DNA of 9,120 nucleotides, from assembly GCA_027625215.1 (NCBI GenBank), contig JAQBWJ010000044.1, forward strand, positions 1 through 9,120, written 5' to 3'. Origin of the DNA: Candidatus Poribacteria bacterium. Lineage in GTDB: Bacteria > Poribacteria > WGA-4E > GCA-2687025. Below, in pieces: positions 1-6,240 of the stretch. Every line of letters begins with the position of its first letter. Position 1 is the stretch's first letter. Made by a program: the position numbers and the translations under genes. Below the pieces are notes generated by a model. The model was not told the DNA's origin. It saw only the letters and a program-made list of their open reading frames with translations, and did no database searches.

Positions 1-51
1 CGAACATCCTCAAAAACGCTTGACATTCAACACGGTATCTTCGGCACGGAG

Positions 52-65
52 CCTCAGAATGACAC
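52..65. repeat. Second copy of the intergenic CTCAGRATGACAC repeat core
   Basis: CCTCAGAATGACAC here matches CCTCAGGATGACAC at 2898-2911 in 13 of 14 bases and in the same orientation. Both copies lie downstream of minus-strand genes, here about 120 bases beyond the uxuA stop. The left half of the hairpin seen at 2886-2893 is not conserved at this copy. Nothing else recognisable is present in 1-185, where no gene is supported. Confidence 0.4.
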
Positions 66-185
66 GGTTTATCCTTCAATGAAGACTCAGGAATTTGCGC
101 GGTTTAGCATTCAACACAGGGTTGGTTGACTGTTCGGGAACTTATGACGACCACTTAAGTTGATCGTGAAGCGTCCGCCGGTTGA

Positions 186-1214
186 CTATACTTCGATGTC
201 GATGTCCAACGCGCGCATCGTCGCCTTGATGTAGCCGAGCGCGTACGCCATCCCCGCGTGCCAAGGCGCGGAACATTTCGTGCGCGGCGTGTGGTCGGGG
301 ATCAGCACCCCGTCGTAGCCGACCTCTTTGTATGCCGTAAGCGCGTCGTACATGTCCACATCACCCTCGTCGATGAACACCTCGCGGTAGTTCGGCACTT
401 TGCCGACGACATTGCGGAAGTGGACGTAGGCGATGTTTTGCCCCGCATACTTGCGGATCGCGCCGTACACGTCCGATCCGACCATCTCGGAGACGGTGCC
501 TTGACAGAACTCGATGGCGTTGTAATGACTCGGTTTGATCGACAGGAGACGGTCGTAGAAGTCGGGGTGGGTGATGAGCCGCGCCGTCCCGCGCAGGACG
601 GGTAGCGGCGGGTCGTCCGGGTGCGCCGCGAGTCGCACGCCTGCCTCCTCCGCGACGGGGACGAGGTTCTCCAAGAAGTACTCGATCCGCGACCACATCT
701 GCTCGTGCGTAACCTCGCCGATATCGCCGTCGGGCGCGTCGGGATCGTAGCGACGACCCCACACTTCGCCTTTGGGGATCGGCTTCTGCTCCGGCGCTTC
801 CGCCTCGATGTAGCCGACCGATTCCGCGCCACCACGCGCGTAGGGTCCGTGCACGCGACCCCAAACCCCCGCAAGGCTGAAGTAGTAGCCCATCGTCGGG
901 ATACCCGCTCGCCCCATGTTGCGAATCGTCTGCTGGAGGTTCGCCATCTGCGCCTCTTTGCGGGGTCCGTCGAGGAGGATATCGCTCCAATGGGCGGGGT
1001 CGAAGTTTTCAATCGCTTCCAGTTTCAGCCCGTTTCGGTCGATCAGATCGACCAACGCCTTCAAGTCCTCGTACGACCACACGCCCGATGTTGCGGAGGG
1101 GAACGTCTCCGCGCCGGGCAGGTGTTGCACGATGCGCGTCACGCCCAACTGCCGCGCGAACTGTAGGTTGTCGTCGGTCGCCATGCCCGCGTAGATGCCC
1201 AAACCCAACTTCAT
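186..1214 (-). CDS. uxuA: Mannonate dehydratase (UxuA family)
   Basis: This gene encodes a 342-residue cytoplasmic TIM-barrel enzyme that dehydrates D-mannonate to 2-keto-3-deoxygluconate in hexuronate catabolism. Family signatures run the length of the protein: LGLGIYAG at the N-terminus, HPDDPP (His198), EFCQGT (Cys237), YVHFRNV (His265), FIDEGDVDM (281-289) and LIPDHTP (Asp307), with WHAGMAYALGY near the end. The His, Cys, His and Asp residues match the metal-binding set known in UxuA. I chose the ATG at 1214 because AGGAGG sits 9 bases upstream; an in-frame start 33 bases further up lacks support and would overlap the preceding gene. It lies 29 bases after the dioxygenase stop, so the two are probably co-transcribed. 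The protein is about 50 residues shorter than the E. coli enzyme, which is normal for the shorter UxuA branch. Family assignment is secure; the exact substrate is inferred. Confidence 0.94.
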   Translation of the reverse strand: MKLGLGIYAGMATDDNLQFARQLGVTRIVQHLPGAETFPSATSGVWSYEDLKALVDLIDRNGLKLEAIENFDPAHWSDILLDGPRKEAQMANLQQTIRNMGRAGIPTMGYYFSLAGVWGRVHGPYARGGAESVGYIEAEAPEQKPIPKGEVWGRRYDPDAPDGDIGEVTHEQMWSRIEYFLENLVPVAEEAGVRLAAHPDDPPLPVLRGTARLITHPDFYDRLLSIKPSHYNAIEFCQGTVSEMVGSDVYGAIRKYAGQNIAYVHFRNVVGKVPNYREVFIDEGDVDMYDALTAYKEVGYDGVLIPDHTPRTKCSAPWHAGMAYALGYIKATMRALDIDIEV

Positions 1215-1243
1215 GTCCCGAACCCTCCTATGTTTCAAAACCG

Positions 1244-2008
1244 TCAATCAGGAAAGTCGATTCCCGCTTCGCCGCGAGACCGATTGTAGCCTTCGTTGTC
1301 GCCGTGATAACTCGCCACGTCCTTGCGTAGACCGAGCCCTAACAGTTGGCGCGTCATCGGATCGTCGCTCGCCAACAGGTCGGCAGGGAGCGGCTGCGTG
1401 AAGTAGTTGTCCATCCGCTTCACCCAGTACCGCCCGAAATAGGGGAACAGCGCCAATCGCGGGCGATCCGTGCGGTTCGTTCCTCCGGTGTGCCAGAGCG
1501 CGGCGTCGAAGAAGACCGCCGTTCCCGCCTTGACGGGGACTTCCACCGCGTTCGCCAACCGCGGATCGTCCTTCAACGGCGTGTCTTCCCACTGATGACT
1601 GCCCGGCACGACGCGCAGAGGTCCGCGCTCGTCGGTCATGTCGTCGAGGTAAATGCCCGTGTTCATTGAGATCGTCTTGTTGCAGACGAACGTCACGTCC
1701 CGATGCCAGCCGATGTTGCCTTCTCCCGCCGCGACGTAGAGCAGGTCGAGCGCGAGCAGTTGCACGTCGTCGCCCATCAACGCGCGGGCGGACTCGGTCA
1801 GTCGCGGGATCCGGAACAGGTCGCGGAACGGCTTGCGGCGAAACAGGACGCGCTCGTGCCAGACGCGGCGTTGCGTGTCGGGCGGATCGGCATCCACCAG
1901 CGCGAGCGACGCCGCGCGAATCGACGCCAACGCCTCGCCTTCGAGTACCCCCTCTACAACGAAGTATCCGTCCTTCTGAAACTGCTGTGCGTTGAGGTCG
2001 GTCAGCAT
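1244..2008 (-). CDS. Phytanoyl-CoA dioxygenase (PhyH) family protein
   Basis: This is a 254-residue member of the PhyH family of Fe(II)/2-oxoglutarate-dependent oxygenases, which hydroxylate small molecules. Visible features are the N-terminal QKDGYFVVEGVL segment (11-22), the iron-binding HxD in WHRDV (His102, Asp104), the VVPGSH turn (133-138), the distal iron ligand in LWHTGG (His173), and Arg184 in DRPRLALF, placed where the family binds 2-oxoglutarate. The facial triad is therefore complete and the enzyme is likely active. The substrate cannot be read from sequence; many bacterial PhyH homologues do not act on phytanoyl-CoA. The ATG at 2008 has only a weak upstream GGTGGA, 11 bases away. 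The gene follows thuA by 80 bases and precedes uxuA by 29 bases, suggesting one operon and a role in sugar or sugar-acid metabolism. That role is inference. Confidence 0.91.
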   Translation of the reverse strand: MLTDLNAQQFQKDGYFVVEGVLEGEALASIRAASLALVDADPPDTQRRVWHERVLFRRKPFRDLFRIPRLTESARALMGDDVQLLALDLLYVAAGEGNIGWHRDVTFVCNKTISMNTGIYLDDMTDERGPLRVVPGSHQWEDTPLKDDPRLANAVEVPVKAGTAVFFDAALWHTGGTNRTDRPRLALFPYFGRYWVKRMDNYFTQPLPADLLASDDPMTRQLLGLGLRKDVASYHGDNEGYNRSRGEAGIDFPD

Positions 2009-2088
2009 CGGTTGATTGATCCACCGTGAACGGAAACGGGGTCTGGTCGTTATCCCCCAAAACCCCGCTTCTTGAAGGCGTTACGTCG

Positions 2089-2766
2089 TCAAATCCACTT
2101 GGCGCACCAGCGCACGCCGTTCTCCCTGATGTGCAGCACTTCGGGCATGTGATAGATCGGGTACGTCTCGTGACCCGGACGCCAGTAGAACACGCGCCCT
2201 TTCCCGACCGTCCACGTCAGCCCGTCGCGGGCGACTTCGCGGTTGTCGGTGTACACACCGACGAATACGACCGCGTCAGGTGTCGGGACTTGGTACGGTT
2301 CGCCGTACCACTCCTCGCGGGCGATGATGAACGGCTCGACGCCTTTCGCAATCGGGTGCGTCTCGTCGGCGACGAGGATTTTCGCCGGTTTGCCGTCCTC
2401 GACGTAGGCGCGCCACGAGCATTCCGTTCCCATCAGCGCCTTGTAGGGCTTCGCAAAGTGGGTGGAGTGCAACCCCAAGAAGCCCATCCCGCGCTCTTCG
2501 ACGTGCTTCTTGATGCGGGCAACGGAGGCGTCCGTCACCTCGCCGTGTTTCGTGTGACCAAACCACACGAGCACGTCGGCGTCCGCCAACGCCGCGTCGC
2601 TGACGCCCTGATCCTTGTCGGTGAGGGTCGCGGTCTTGGCGACGATGTTCGTCGTATTTGCGTTCAGGTAGTCGGCGATGACGCCGCTGATTCCGTGCGG
2701 GTAGATGTCTTTCGGCTCGGTCAGTTCCGACCAGACGAGCGCGTGAATCTTACCATCCTTCGGCAT
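2089..2766 (-). CDS. ThuA-like domain protein (trehalose utilization family)
   Basis: This 225-residue protein is a stand-alone ThuA domain with a class I glutamine-amidotransferase-like fold. Recognisable landmarks are IHALVWSE (7-14), ADVLVWFGH (63-71), GFLGLHSTHF (95-104) followed by KALMG, ETHPIAKGV (135-143), EEWYGEPY (151-158) and GRVFYWRPGHE (190-200). ThuA of Sinorhizobium works with the Gfo/Idh oxidoreductase ThuB on trehalose-type sugars through 3-keto intermediates. Here the partner is not adjacent, though a Gfo/Idh gene lies about 3.5 kb upstream. I chose the ATG at 2766 because AGGAA precedes it at suitable spacing; the open frame extends 25 codons further without a ribosome site. 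There is no signal peptide, so it probably acts in the cytoplasm. It is the first gene of the thuA-PhyH-uxuA block. No confident promoter was found upstream. The family is clear; the substrate is unknown. Confidence 0.92.
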   Translation of the reverse strand: MPKDGKIHALVWSELTEPKDIYPHGISGVIADYLNANTTNIVAKTATLTDKDQGVSDAALADADVLVWFGHTKHGEVTDASVARIKKHVEERGMGFLGLHSTHFAKPYKALMGTECSWRAYVEDGKPAKILVADETHPIAKGVEPFIIAREEWYGEPYQVPTPDAVVFVGVYTDNREVARDGLTWTVGKGRVFYWRPGHETYPIYHMPEVLHIRENGVRWCAKWI

Positions 2767-2885
2767 GAAACGGTTCCTTTCAACATCAAGATTGCCGTGA
2801 CGAATCGGCGGATAGTGTAGGGGGCGGCGCGATGTCCGCACAAGCGGCTGCCGTCGGATGGGTACGAGGGGTTATCACGTCGCAG

Positions 2886-2904
2886 CCTGAGGATGCTCCT
2901 CAGG
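2886..2904. repeat. Short perfect hairpin within a dispersed intergenic repeat
   Basis: CCTGAGGA and TCCTCAGG pair perfectly over 8 bases around a 3-base loop. The right half continues into CTCAGGATGACAC, which recurs almost exactly near the window start (52-65, with one base different). No T-run follows on either strand, so it is more likely part of an interspersed intergenic repeat than a rho-independent terminator. It lies in the 308-base gap between the methyltransferase stop and the thuA start. Apart from a doubtful small plus-strand frame, I see nothing else in that gap. Confidence 0.5.
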
Positions 2905-2947
2905 ATGACACACAGATAGGTGGGCGAGGCAGTGGGGGTGCAACGAT

Positions 2948-3094
2948 ATGGGCGAGGCGATTCTGAACTTCGTTGACGTATTGGAGTTACCCGCGCAGCA
3001 ACCATTGGCGATGGTGCTCATCATCAAGCCCGACTTTGTTTCCGCGGGGGTGACGGAATCGCTGAAGCGGCTTGTTAAGAAGTGCATTTGGTAG
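2948..3094 (+). CDS. Doubtful 48-residue plus-strand ORF
   Basis: This ATG frame encodes 48 residues, with a hydrophobic middle (PLAMVLIIKPDF) and a basic end (SLKRLVKKCIW). A G-rich GGGGGTG stretch lies just upstream and could serve as a ribosome site. It overlaps the last 20 bases of the methyltransferase gene tail to tail. I recognise no family. It may be the displaced tail of an older gene left beside the restriction-modification cassette, or chance. It is listed only because it is the sole coding candidate in the gap between thuA and the methyltransferase. Confidence 0.17.
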   Translation: MGEAILNFVDVLELPAQQPLAMVLIIKPDFVSAGVTESLKRLVKKCIW

Positions 3095-3920
3095 CATCTA
3101 TGAATGCTTTGGAAAAGAAATCAGAGTGGGCGTCGCGTAGGCGAGTTTCCGCGTAATTCAAATAGTTTCGGTTGATTTCGATACCGATGCTGTGTCTACC
3201 CGACATACTGGCAGCAAGGTTCGTTGTACCGGAACCCATGAACGGATCGAGAACGGTGTCGCCAACGAAGCTGAACATTCGAATCAGACGACTAGCAAGT
3301 TCCTGCGGAAAGGGAGCAGGATGGTCTCGTGTGGACGCTCCCGGTAGTTCCCATATCTGACGGAACCAAGTTCTATGACTCTTCTCCGGGATTACACTAA
3401 GAACTCGTGATGGCAAACTCGGTTGACGATAGCCGCCCGGTTTGCGTTGCATGAGGATATATTCAACATCGTTTTTGATGATCGCATTCGGCTCATATGG
3501 TTTCCCTAGAAAACTTGATCCATTTTCAACTTCAAGCGATGCGTTGGCAATCTTATACCAAAATATCGGGGCGAGGTTGTCGAACCCGATGCGACGGCAA
3601 CTTTCCTGTATCGCCGCGTGGAGAGGAACAACGCTATGTCGCCCATGTTTTCGACGCGACAGGCAAACATCGCCGACAACAACGATCAATCGCCCCCCCG
3701 CAACCAGAATACGCAAGCAGTGTCGCCACACGCGCTCAAGTTCGGCAACGAATTCATCGTAGTTTTCCACCTGCCCTAACTGTCCTTCGCCCTCGTAATA
3801 TTCCTTCAGTGTCCAGTAAGGGGGGGAGGTGAGTATCAGGTGAATGCTGTCGTCGGGGATATGCTCCAGCGTTCGCGCGTCGCCGAGAGTTAGACGGTGG
3901 TGGGTCGGGACTGAAGACAA
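3075..3920 (-). CDS. Type II DNA methyltransferase, beta class, probably N4-cytosine
   Basis: This 281-residue enzyme transfers a methyl group from S-adenosylmethionine to an exocyclic amino group of DNA and protects the host from the adjacent endonuclease. The catalytic motif IV is TSPPYW (31-36), near the N-terminus. The AdoMet-binding motif I is DPFMGSGTT (225-233), near the C-terminus, followed by GIEIN (246-250). This order defines the beta class. TSPPY is typical of N4-cytosine enzymes, though N6-adenine activity cannot be excluded. A family block HPAPFPQELASRLI lies at 200-213. The start is a TTG: an in-frame TGA lies two codons upstream and no ATG or GTG comes before motif IV. Its ribosome site is poor, and it begins 31 bases inside the preceding small gene, so translational coupling is likely. 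Base composition is more AT-rich than in the sugar genes, consistent with transfer. Confidence 0.94.
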   Translation of the reverse strand: MSSVPTHHRLTLGDARTLEHIPDDSIHLILTSPPYWTLKEYYEGEGQLGQVENYDEFVAELERVWRHCLRILVAGGRLIVVVGDVCLSRRKHGRHSVVPLHAAIQESCRRIGFDNLAPIFWYKIANASLEVENGSSFLGKPYEPNAIIKNDVEYILMQRKPGGYRQPSLPSRVLSVIPEKSHRTWFRQIWELPGASTRDHPAPFPQELASRLIRMFSFVGDTVLDPFMGSGTTNLAASMSGRHSIGIEINRNYLNYAETRLRDAHSDFFSKAFIDATKCTS

Positions 3921-4069
3921 TGCTCAATCGCGGCGGTCGCGCGTTCATCTTTGTCGATGGTGGGTATCGCTCTTTTCGCTGTGTCTTTGTCAATCCGGTA
4001 TTCGGGTAGGTAGCGCTCAATGATCGTTTGCAGCGTATCGGCATTCATCGCAAATGGAGTTCTCATCAT
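3890..4069 (-). CDS. 59-residue unknown protein between the endonuclease and methyltransferase genes
   Basis: This frame starts on the ATG that overlaps the endonuclease stop as ATGA and ends 31 bases inside the methyltransferase gene. A GAGGGG element lies 2 bases before the first ATG and 5 bases before a second in-frame ATG at 4066, so the second may be the real start. The protein begins MMRTPFAMNADTLQ and is rich in charged residues (for example IIERYLPEYRIDKDT), suggesting helices. I recognise no family. It lacks a visible helix-turn-helix, so it is not an obvious C (controller) protein, and it lacks a C-terminal GGQ/GGE, so it is not Pup. The tight overlaps on both sides argue for real translation, at least as a bridge that carries ribosomes into the TTG-started methyltransferase. 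It could also be a small partner of either enzyme. Confidence 0.5.
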   Translation of the reverse strand: MMRTPFAMNADTLQTIIERYLPEYRIDKDTAKRAIPTIDKDERATAAIEHCLQSRPTTV

Positions 4070-4674
4070 TGCCCCTCAAGCGCCGGATTGCGCTTTATCA
4101 CTTCAGCGACCAATGTATCAAACAGCCGCGCCATCTCCGTTTCCGGAGTCAGGAGTTCGGGTGTTGATGAAAAGTCAACTTCGATCATCTCAGCAGCCTC
4201 AATCGTTCCGAAGCCCCACGACGGGGATGTGCGTACGGACAGACCTTTCAGTCTATCTCGCAGTAAATCCCGCCACGTTGATCCGTGTTTCTTGCTCTCC
4301 GAGTCTTGGGAAACGTCAAAAACCATGATGTAGCCGATGACAAGCTCGGGAGAGTACATCTGGGCGTTAGTGACTTCACCCATCAAGTCATCCAGGCGAT
4401 TTGGGACTGTCCCAGCGACGTTTCTGAGAATGGATTTCAGCGAAATTGCCAGACGGCACTTTTTGTCATACACCCATACGACGTCCCAATTCTTCGTTCG
4501 GACGCCTCCGGGTATATCGATATCCATCTCCGCATCGGACAATCCTCTCAATCTCAATTCCTGGATACAGTACTGAGCAAGTGTTTTCAGCCGCTGTGTT
4601 GAGGTCTTCGAACCATCCTGCACAGCCGTTCGATACAAGTCAGCAACGGCAGATTTTAGTGTTATTAACGCCAC
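4066..4674 (-). CDS. Probable type II restriction endonuclease, PD-(D/E)XK-like
   Basis: This 202-residue protein lies directly upstream of a methyltransferase gene, and its core fits a PD-(D/E)XK nuclease. Asp64 in NWDVVWVYD is followed by AISLKS (76-81), giving a D...SxK arrangement, then TVPNRLDDLMGE (89-100). That block resembles the post-catalytic NR..(E/D) segment of several type II enzymes such as PaeR7I. The catalytic assignment is inference from motif pattern. No specific isoschizomer is recognised, so the recognition site is unknown. The start is a GTG at 4674, 22 bases after the pafA stop, with a partial GGGA ribosome site; an ATG five bases upstream is out of frame and closes after four codons. 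The stop overlaps the next ATG (ATGA), so it forms an operon with the small protein and the methyltransferase. It is more AT-rich than pafA. The family call rests largely on context. Confidence 0.74.
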   Translation of the reverse strand: MALITLKSAVADLYRTAVQDGSKTSTQRLKTLAQYCIQELRLRGLSDAEMDIDIPGGVRTKNWDVVWVYDKKCRLAISLKSILRNVAGTVPNRLDDLMGEVTNAQMYSPELVIGYIMVFDVSQDSESKKHGSTWRDLLRDRLKGLSVRTSPSWGFGTIEAAEMIEVDFSSTPELLTPETEMARLFDTLVAEVIKRNPALEGQ

Positions 4675-4696
4675 AACATGAGTCCCGAATCGGATA

Positions 4697-6052
4697 TTAC
4701 ATCGAGTAGATCATCCGGTTCGCTTCGTCGTAATCCGGCTGGAGCGGGTCGGTCGACAAAAAGAGTTTCTGGTACGGCTCATACAACTGGATGTAACTCC
4801 AGTTGACGCCGCACAAAATCTTCCGCTCGTTCGCCAACTTGACGAAGCGTCCTCTGAACTTGGCGCGGGTGGTTTCCGGCGGGTGGCGCATCGCGTGCTC
4901 GATCTCGTCGTCGGCGCAGACGCGGGCGATCAGCCCCTTCTTCTCCATACGGTAGAAGATGCCCTTCGACGTGTCGATGTTGTGGAACTCCAGGTCGAGG
5001 CGCAGAACTTCGTGGCTGTCCCAATCGAGTTTGCGGGACTCCACATACGTTTCGAGGATACGCCGCTTCGTCACCCAATCGAGGTAGCCGTCGAGCGATT
5101 CGGGATCGTCTTCCAGCCCGGCGAGCACCATGTCCCACTTTTTCAATACGTCGCGGATGAAGGGGTCGGTTTCGCGCTGGAAGTATTGCTCGGCGAGGTT
5201 CCAGTATTCGCGCTGAATGGCGACCGCCGTCATCTTCTTGCCGGACTGCAACTCGATCTCGCGTTTACAGTCGAGATCGTCCGATATCTGCATGATCGCG
5301 CGCACGGACTCGCGGAGTTCGAGGCGGCGGTCTAGCGCGTTGTCCTCGATCATCTGGAGGATCAACGCCGTCGCGCCCACTTTCAGATAGGTTACAAACT
5401 CGGACATGTTCGAGTCGCCGACGATCACGTGCAGGCGGCGATACTTTTCGCGGTCGGCATGCGGCTCGTCGCGGGTGTTGATGATCCCGCGCGCGGTCGT
5501 CTTGGCGATGGAGATGTCTTCGCGGATGTGCTGCGCGCGCTGGGAGATCGCAAACTTGCCGCGATTCGAGGGACGCACTTTTCCCGCTCCGCAGAACGCC
5601 TGTCGGGTCACGAAGAAGGGGATCAACTGGGTCGCCATTTGGCGGAAACCGATGCTGCGGTCCATCAGGTAGTTCTCGTGGCAGCCGTAGGTGTTGCCGG
5701 GCGTGTCCGTGTTGTTCTTGAAGACGGAGATTCGTCCCAAGAAACCGTCTTGGCGCATCTTCTTTTCGGCGGAATGGGCGAGCGACTCGATGATGCGCTC
5801 TCCGGCGCGGTCGTGCATGACGAGTTCGCGCACGTCGTCGCATTCGGGGGTGGCGTATTCGGGGTGGCAACCGATGTCTTGGTAGAACCGCGCGCCGTTT
5901 TCGAGGAACACGTCGGGGTACAAGCGACCGGAGATGATCTCGCGGAAGAGGTACATAACGGCGTTCTGGATCGGGAGCGCCTTGCCGCCGCGTCGATCCG
6001 CCGAGCAGATGATGCCGTACTCGTTTTCAAGCCCGAATATGCGCCGTTTCAC
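4697..6052 (-). CDS. pafA: Pup--protein ligase PafA
   Basis: This 451-residue enzyme matches PafA end to end and in length (about 450). PafA uses ATP to phosphorylate the C-terminal glutamate of Pup and joins it to target lysines, marking proteins for the bacterial proteasome. Key features are GLENEYG (7-13, with Glu9 and Glu11 for Mg-ATP), YQDIGCHPEYAT with the catalytic-type Asp59, FKNNTD (111-116), YGCHENY (122-128), INTRDEPHAD (191-200) and RRLHVIVGDSNMSE (205-218). YGCHENY and the absence of the long insertion typical of Dop separate it from the depupylase Dop. The start is the GTG at 6052, preceded by GGAGGG at 9 bases; the frame is open far upstream, but that part overlaps the preceding oxidoreductase gene and is spurious. 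No pup, dop, mpa or proteasome gene lies in the window. The restriction gene follows by 22 bases. Confidence 0.95.
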   Translation of the reverse strand: MKRRIFGLENEYGIICSADRRGGKALPIQNAVMYLFREIISGRLYPDVFLENGARFYQDIGCHPEYATPECDDVRELVMHDRAGERIIESLAHSAEKKMRQDGFLGRISVFKNNTDTPGNTYGCHENYLMDRSIGFRQMATQLIPFFVTRQAFCGAGKVRPSNRGKFAISQRAQHIREDISIAKTTARGIINTRDEPHADREKYRRLHVIVGDSNMSEFVTYLKVGATALILQMIEDNALDRRLELRESVRAIMQISDDLDCKREIELQSGKKMTAVAIQREYWNLAEQYFQRETDPFIRDVLKKWDMVLAGLEDDPESLDGYLDWVTKRRILETYVESRKLDWDSHEVLRLDLEFHNIDTSKGIFYRMEKKGLIARVCADDEIEHAMRHPPETTRAKFRGRFVKLANERKILCGVNWSYIQLYEPYQKLFLSTDPLQPDYDEANRMIYSM

Positions 6053-6070
6053 GCCGGAACGCCCTCCAGA

Positions 6071-6099
6071 TGTCGCGTCGGAATCAAAGTGTCGCGTCG
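6071..6099. repeat. Paired 10-base direct repeat in the pafA leader
   Basis: TGTCGCGTCG occurs at 6071-6080 and again at 6090-6099, 19 bases apart start to start. It lies between the possible promoter and the ribosome site of pafA. The spacing is close to two helical turns and would suit a dimeric regulator, but GC-rich chance repetition is also possible. Confidence 0.3.
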
Positions 6100-6112
6100 C
6101 GCGTGTAGGGAT

Positions 6113-6142
6113 GGTATACGACGCCGGAGGGGGTTGTCGCAA
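6113..6142 (-). promoter_or_regulatory. Possible pafA promoter
   Basis: On the minus strand TTGCGA (6142-6137) and TATACC (6118-6113) are separated by 18 bases. This would place a transcript start near 6106 and a leader of roughly 55 bases before the GTG. Each hexamer matches the sigma70 consensus in 4 of 6 positions, so the call is weak. It would let pafA be transcribed independently of the oxidoreductase operon. Confidence 0.3.
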
Positions 6143-6198
6143 GTAGGATGCGCGGTTGAGGGGGTGATTTGTCGCGCTTTGGTTGGATGTCACCCTAA

Positions 6199-6223
6199 CC
6201 CCTCTCCCGTTGAGGGAGAGGGG
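6199..6223. repeat. Perfect 10-base inverted repeat (CCCCTCTCCC hairpin)
   Basis: CCCCTCTCCC and GGGAGAGGGG pair perfectly around the 5-base loop GTTGA. The hairpin lies 18 bases beyond the oxidoreductase stop and ahead of pafA on the same strand. The position suits a terminator for the MOSC-oxidoreductase operon, but no U-run follows. This CCCTAACCCC-plus-hairpin pattern is a common type of intergenic repeat in many bacterial genomes. It may both be a repeat and slow transcription. Confidence 0.6.
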
Positions 6224-6240
6224 AACCGTCTTGCGCGACG

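Noticed and set aside
24..117. Repeated CATTCAACAC at 24-33 and 108-117 as a repeat array
   Set aside because: Two copies of 10 bases without regular spacing or further units do not support an array or CRISPR.
1..129. Plus-strand frame open from the left edge to a TGA at 127-129
   Set aside because: It is short, runs through the intergenic repeat and shows no recognisable protein motif.
139..161. Inverted repeat AACTTA/TAAGTT downstream of uxuA as a terminator
   Set aside because: The stem is only 6 AT-rich pairs with an 11-base loop and no following T-run.
1248..2060. 270-codon minus-strand frame overlapping the PhyH gene
   Set aside because: Its Arg/Pro/Ala-rich composition and lack of motifs mark it as a shadow of the PhyH gene, which carries the full HxD...H iron site.
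2037..2067. CGGGGT/ACCCCG stem between thuA and the PhyH gene as an attenuator
   Set aside because: Only six pairs, a long 19-base loop and no T-run; GC-rich chance pairing is as likely.
3890..4069. Small protein as Pup/UBact partner of PafA
   Set aside because: It ends SRPTTV and lacks the C-terminal GGQ/GGE or similar tail; its position ties it to the restriction genes instead.
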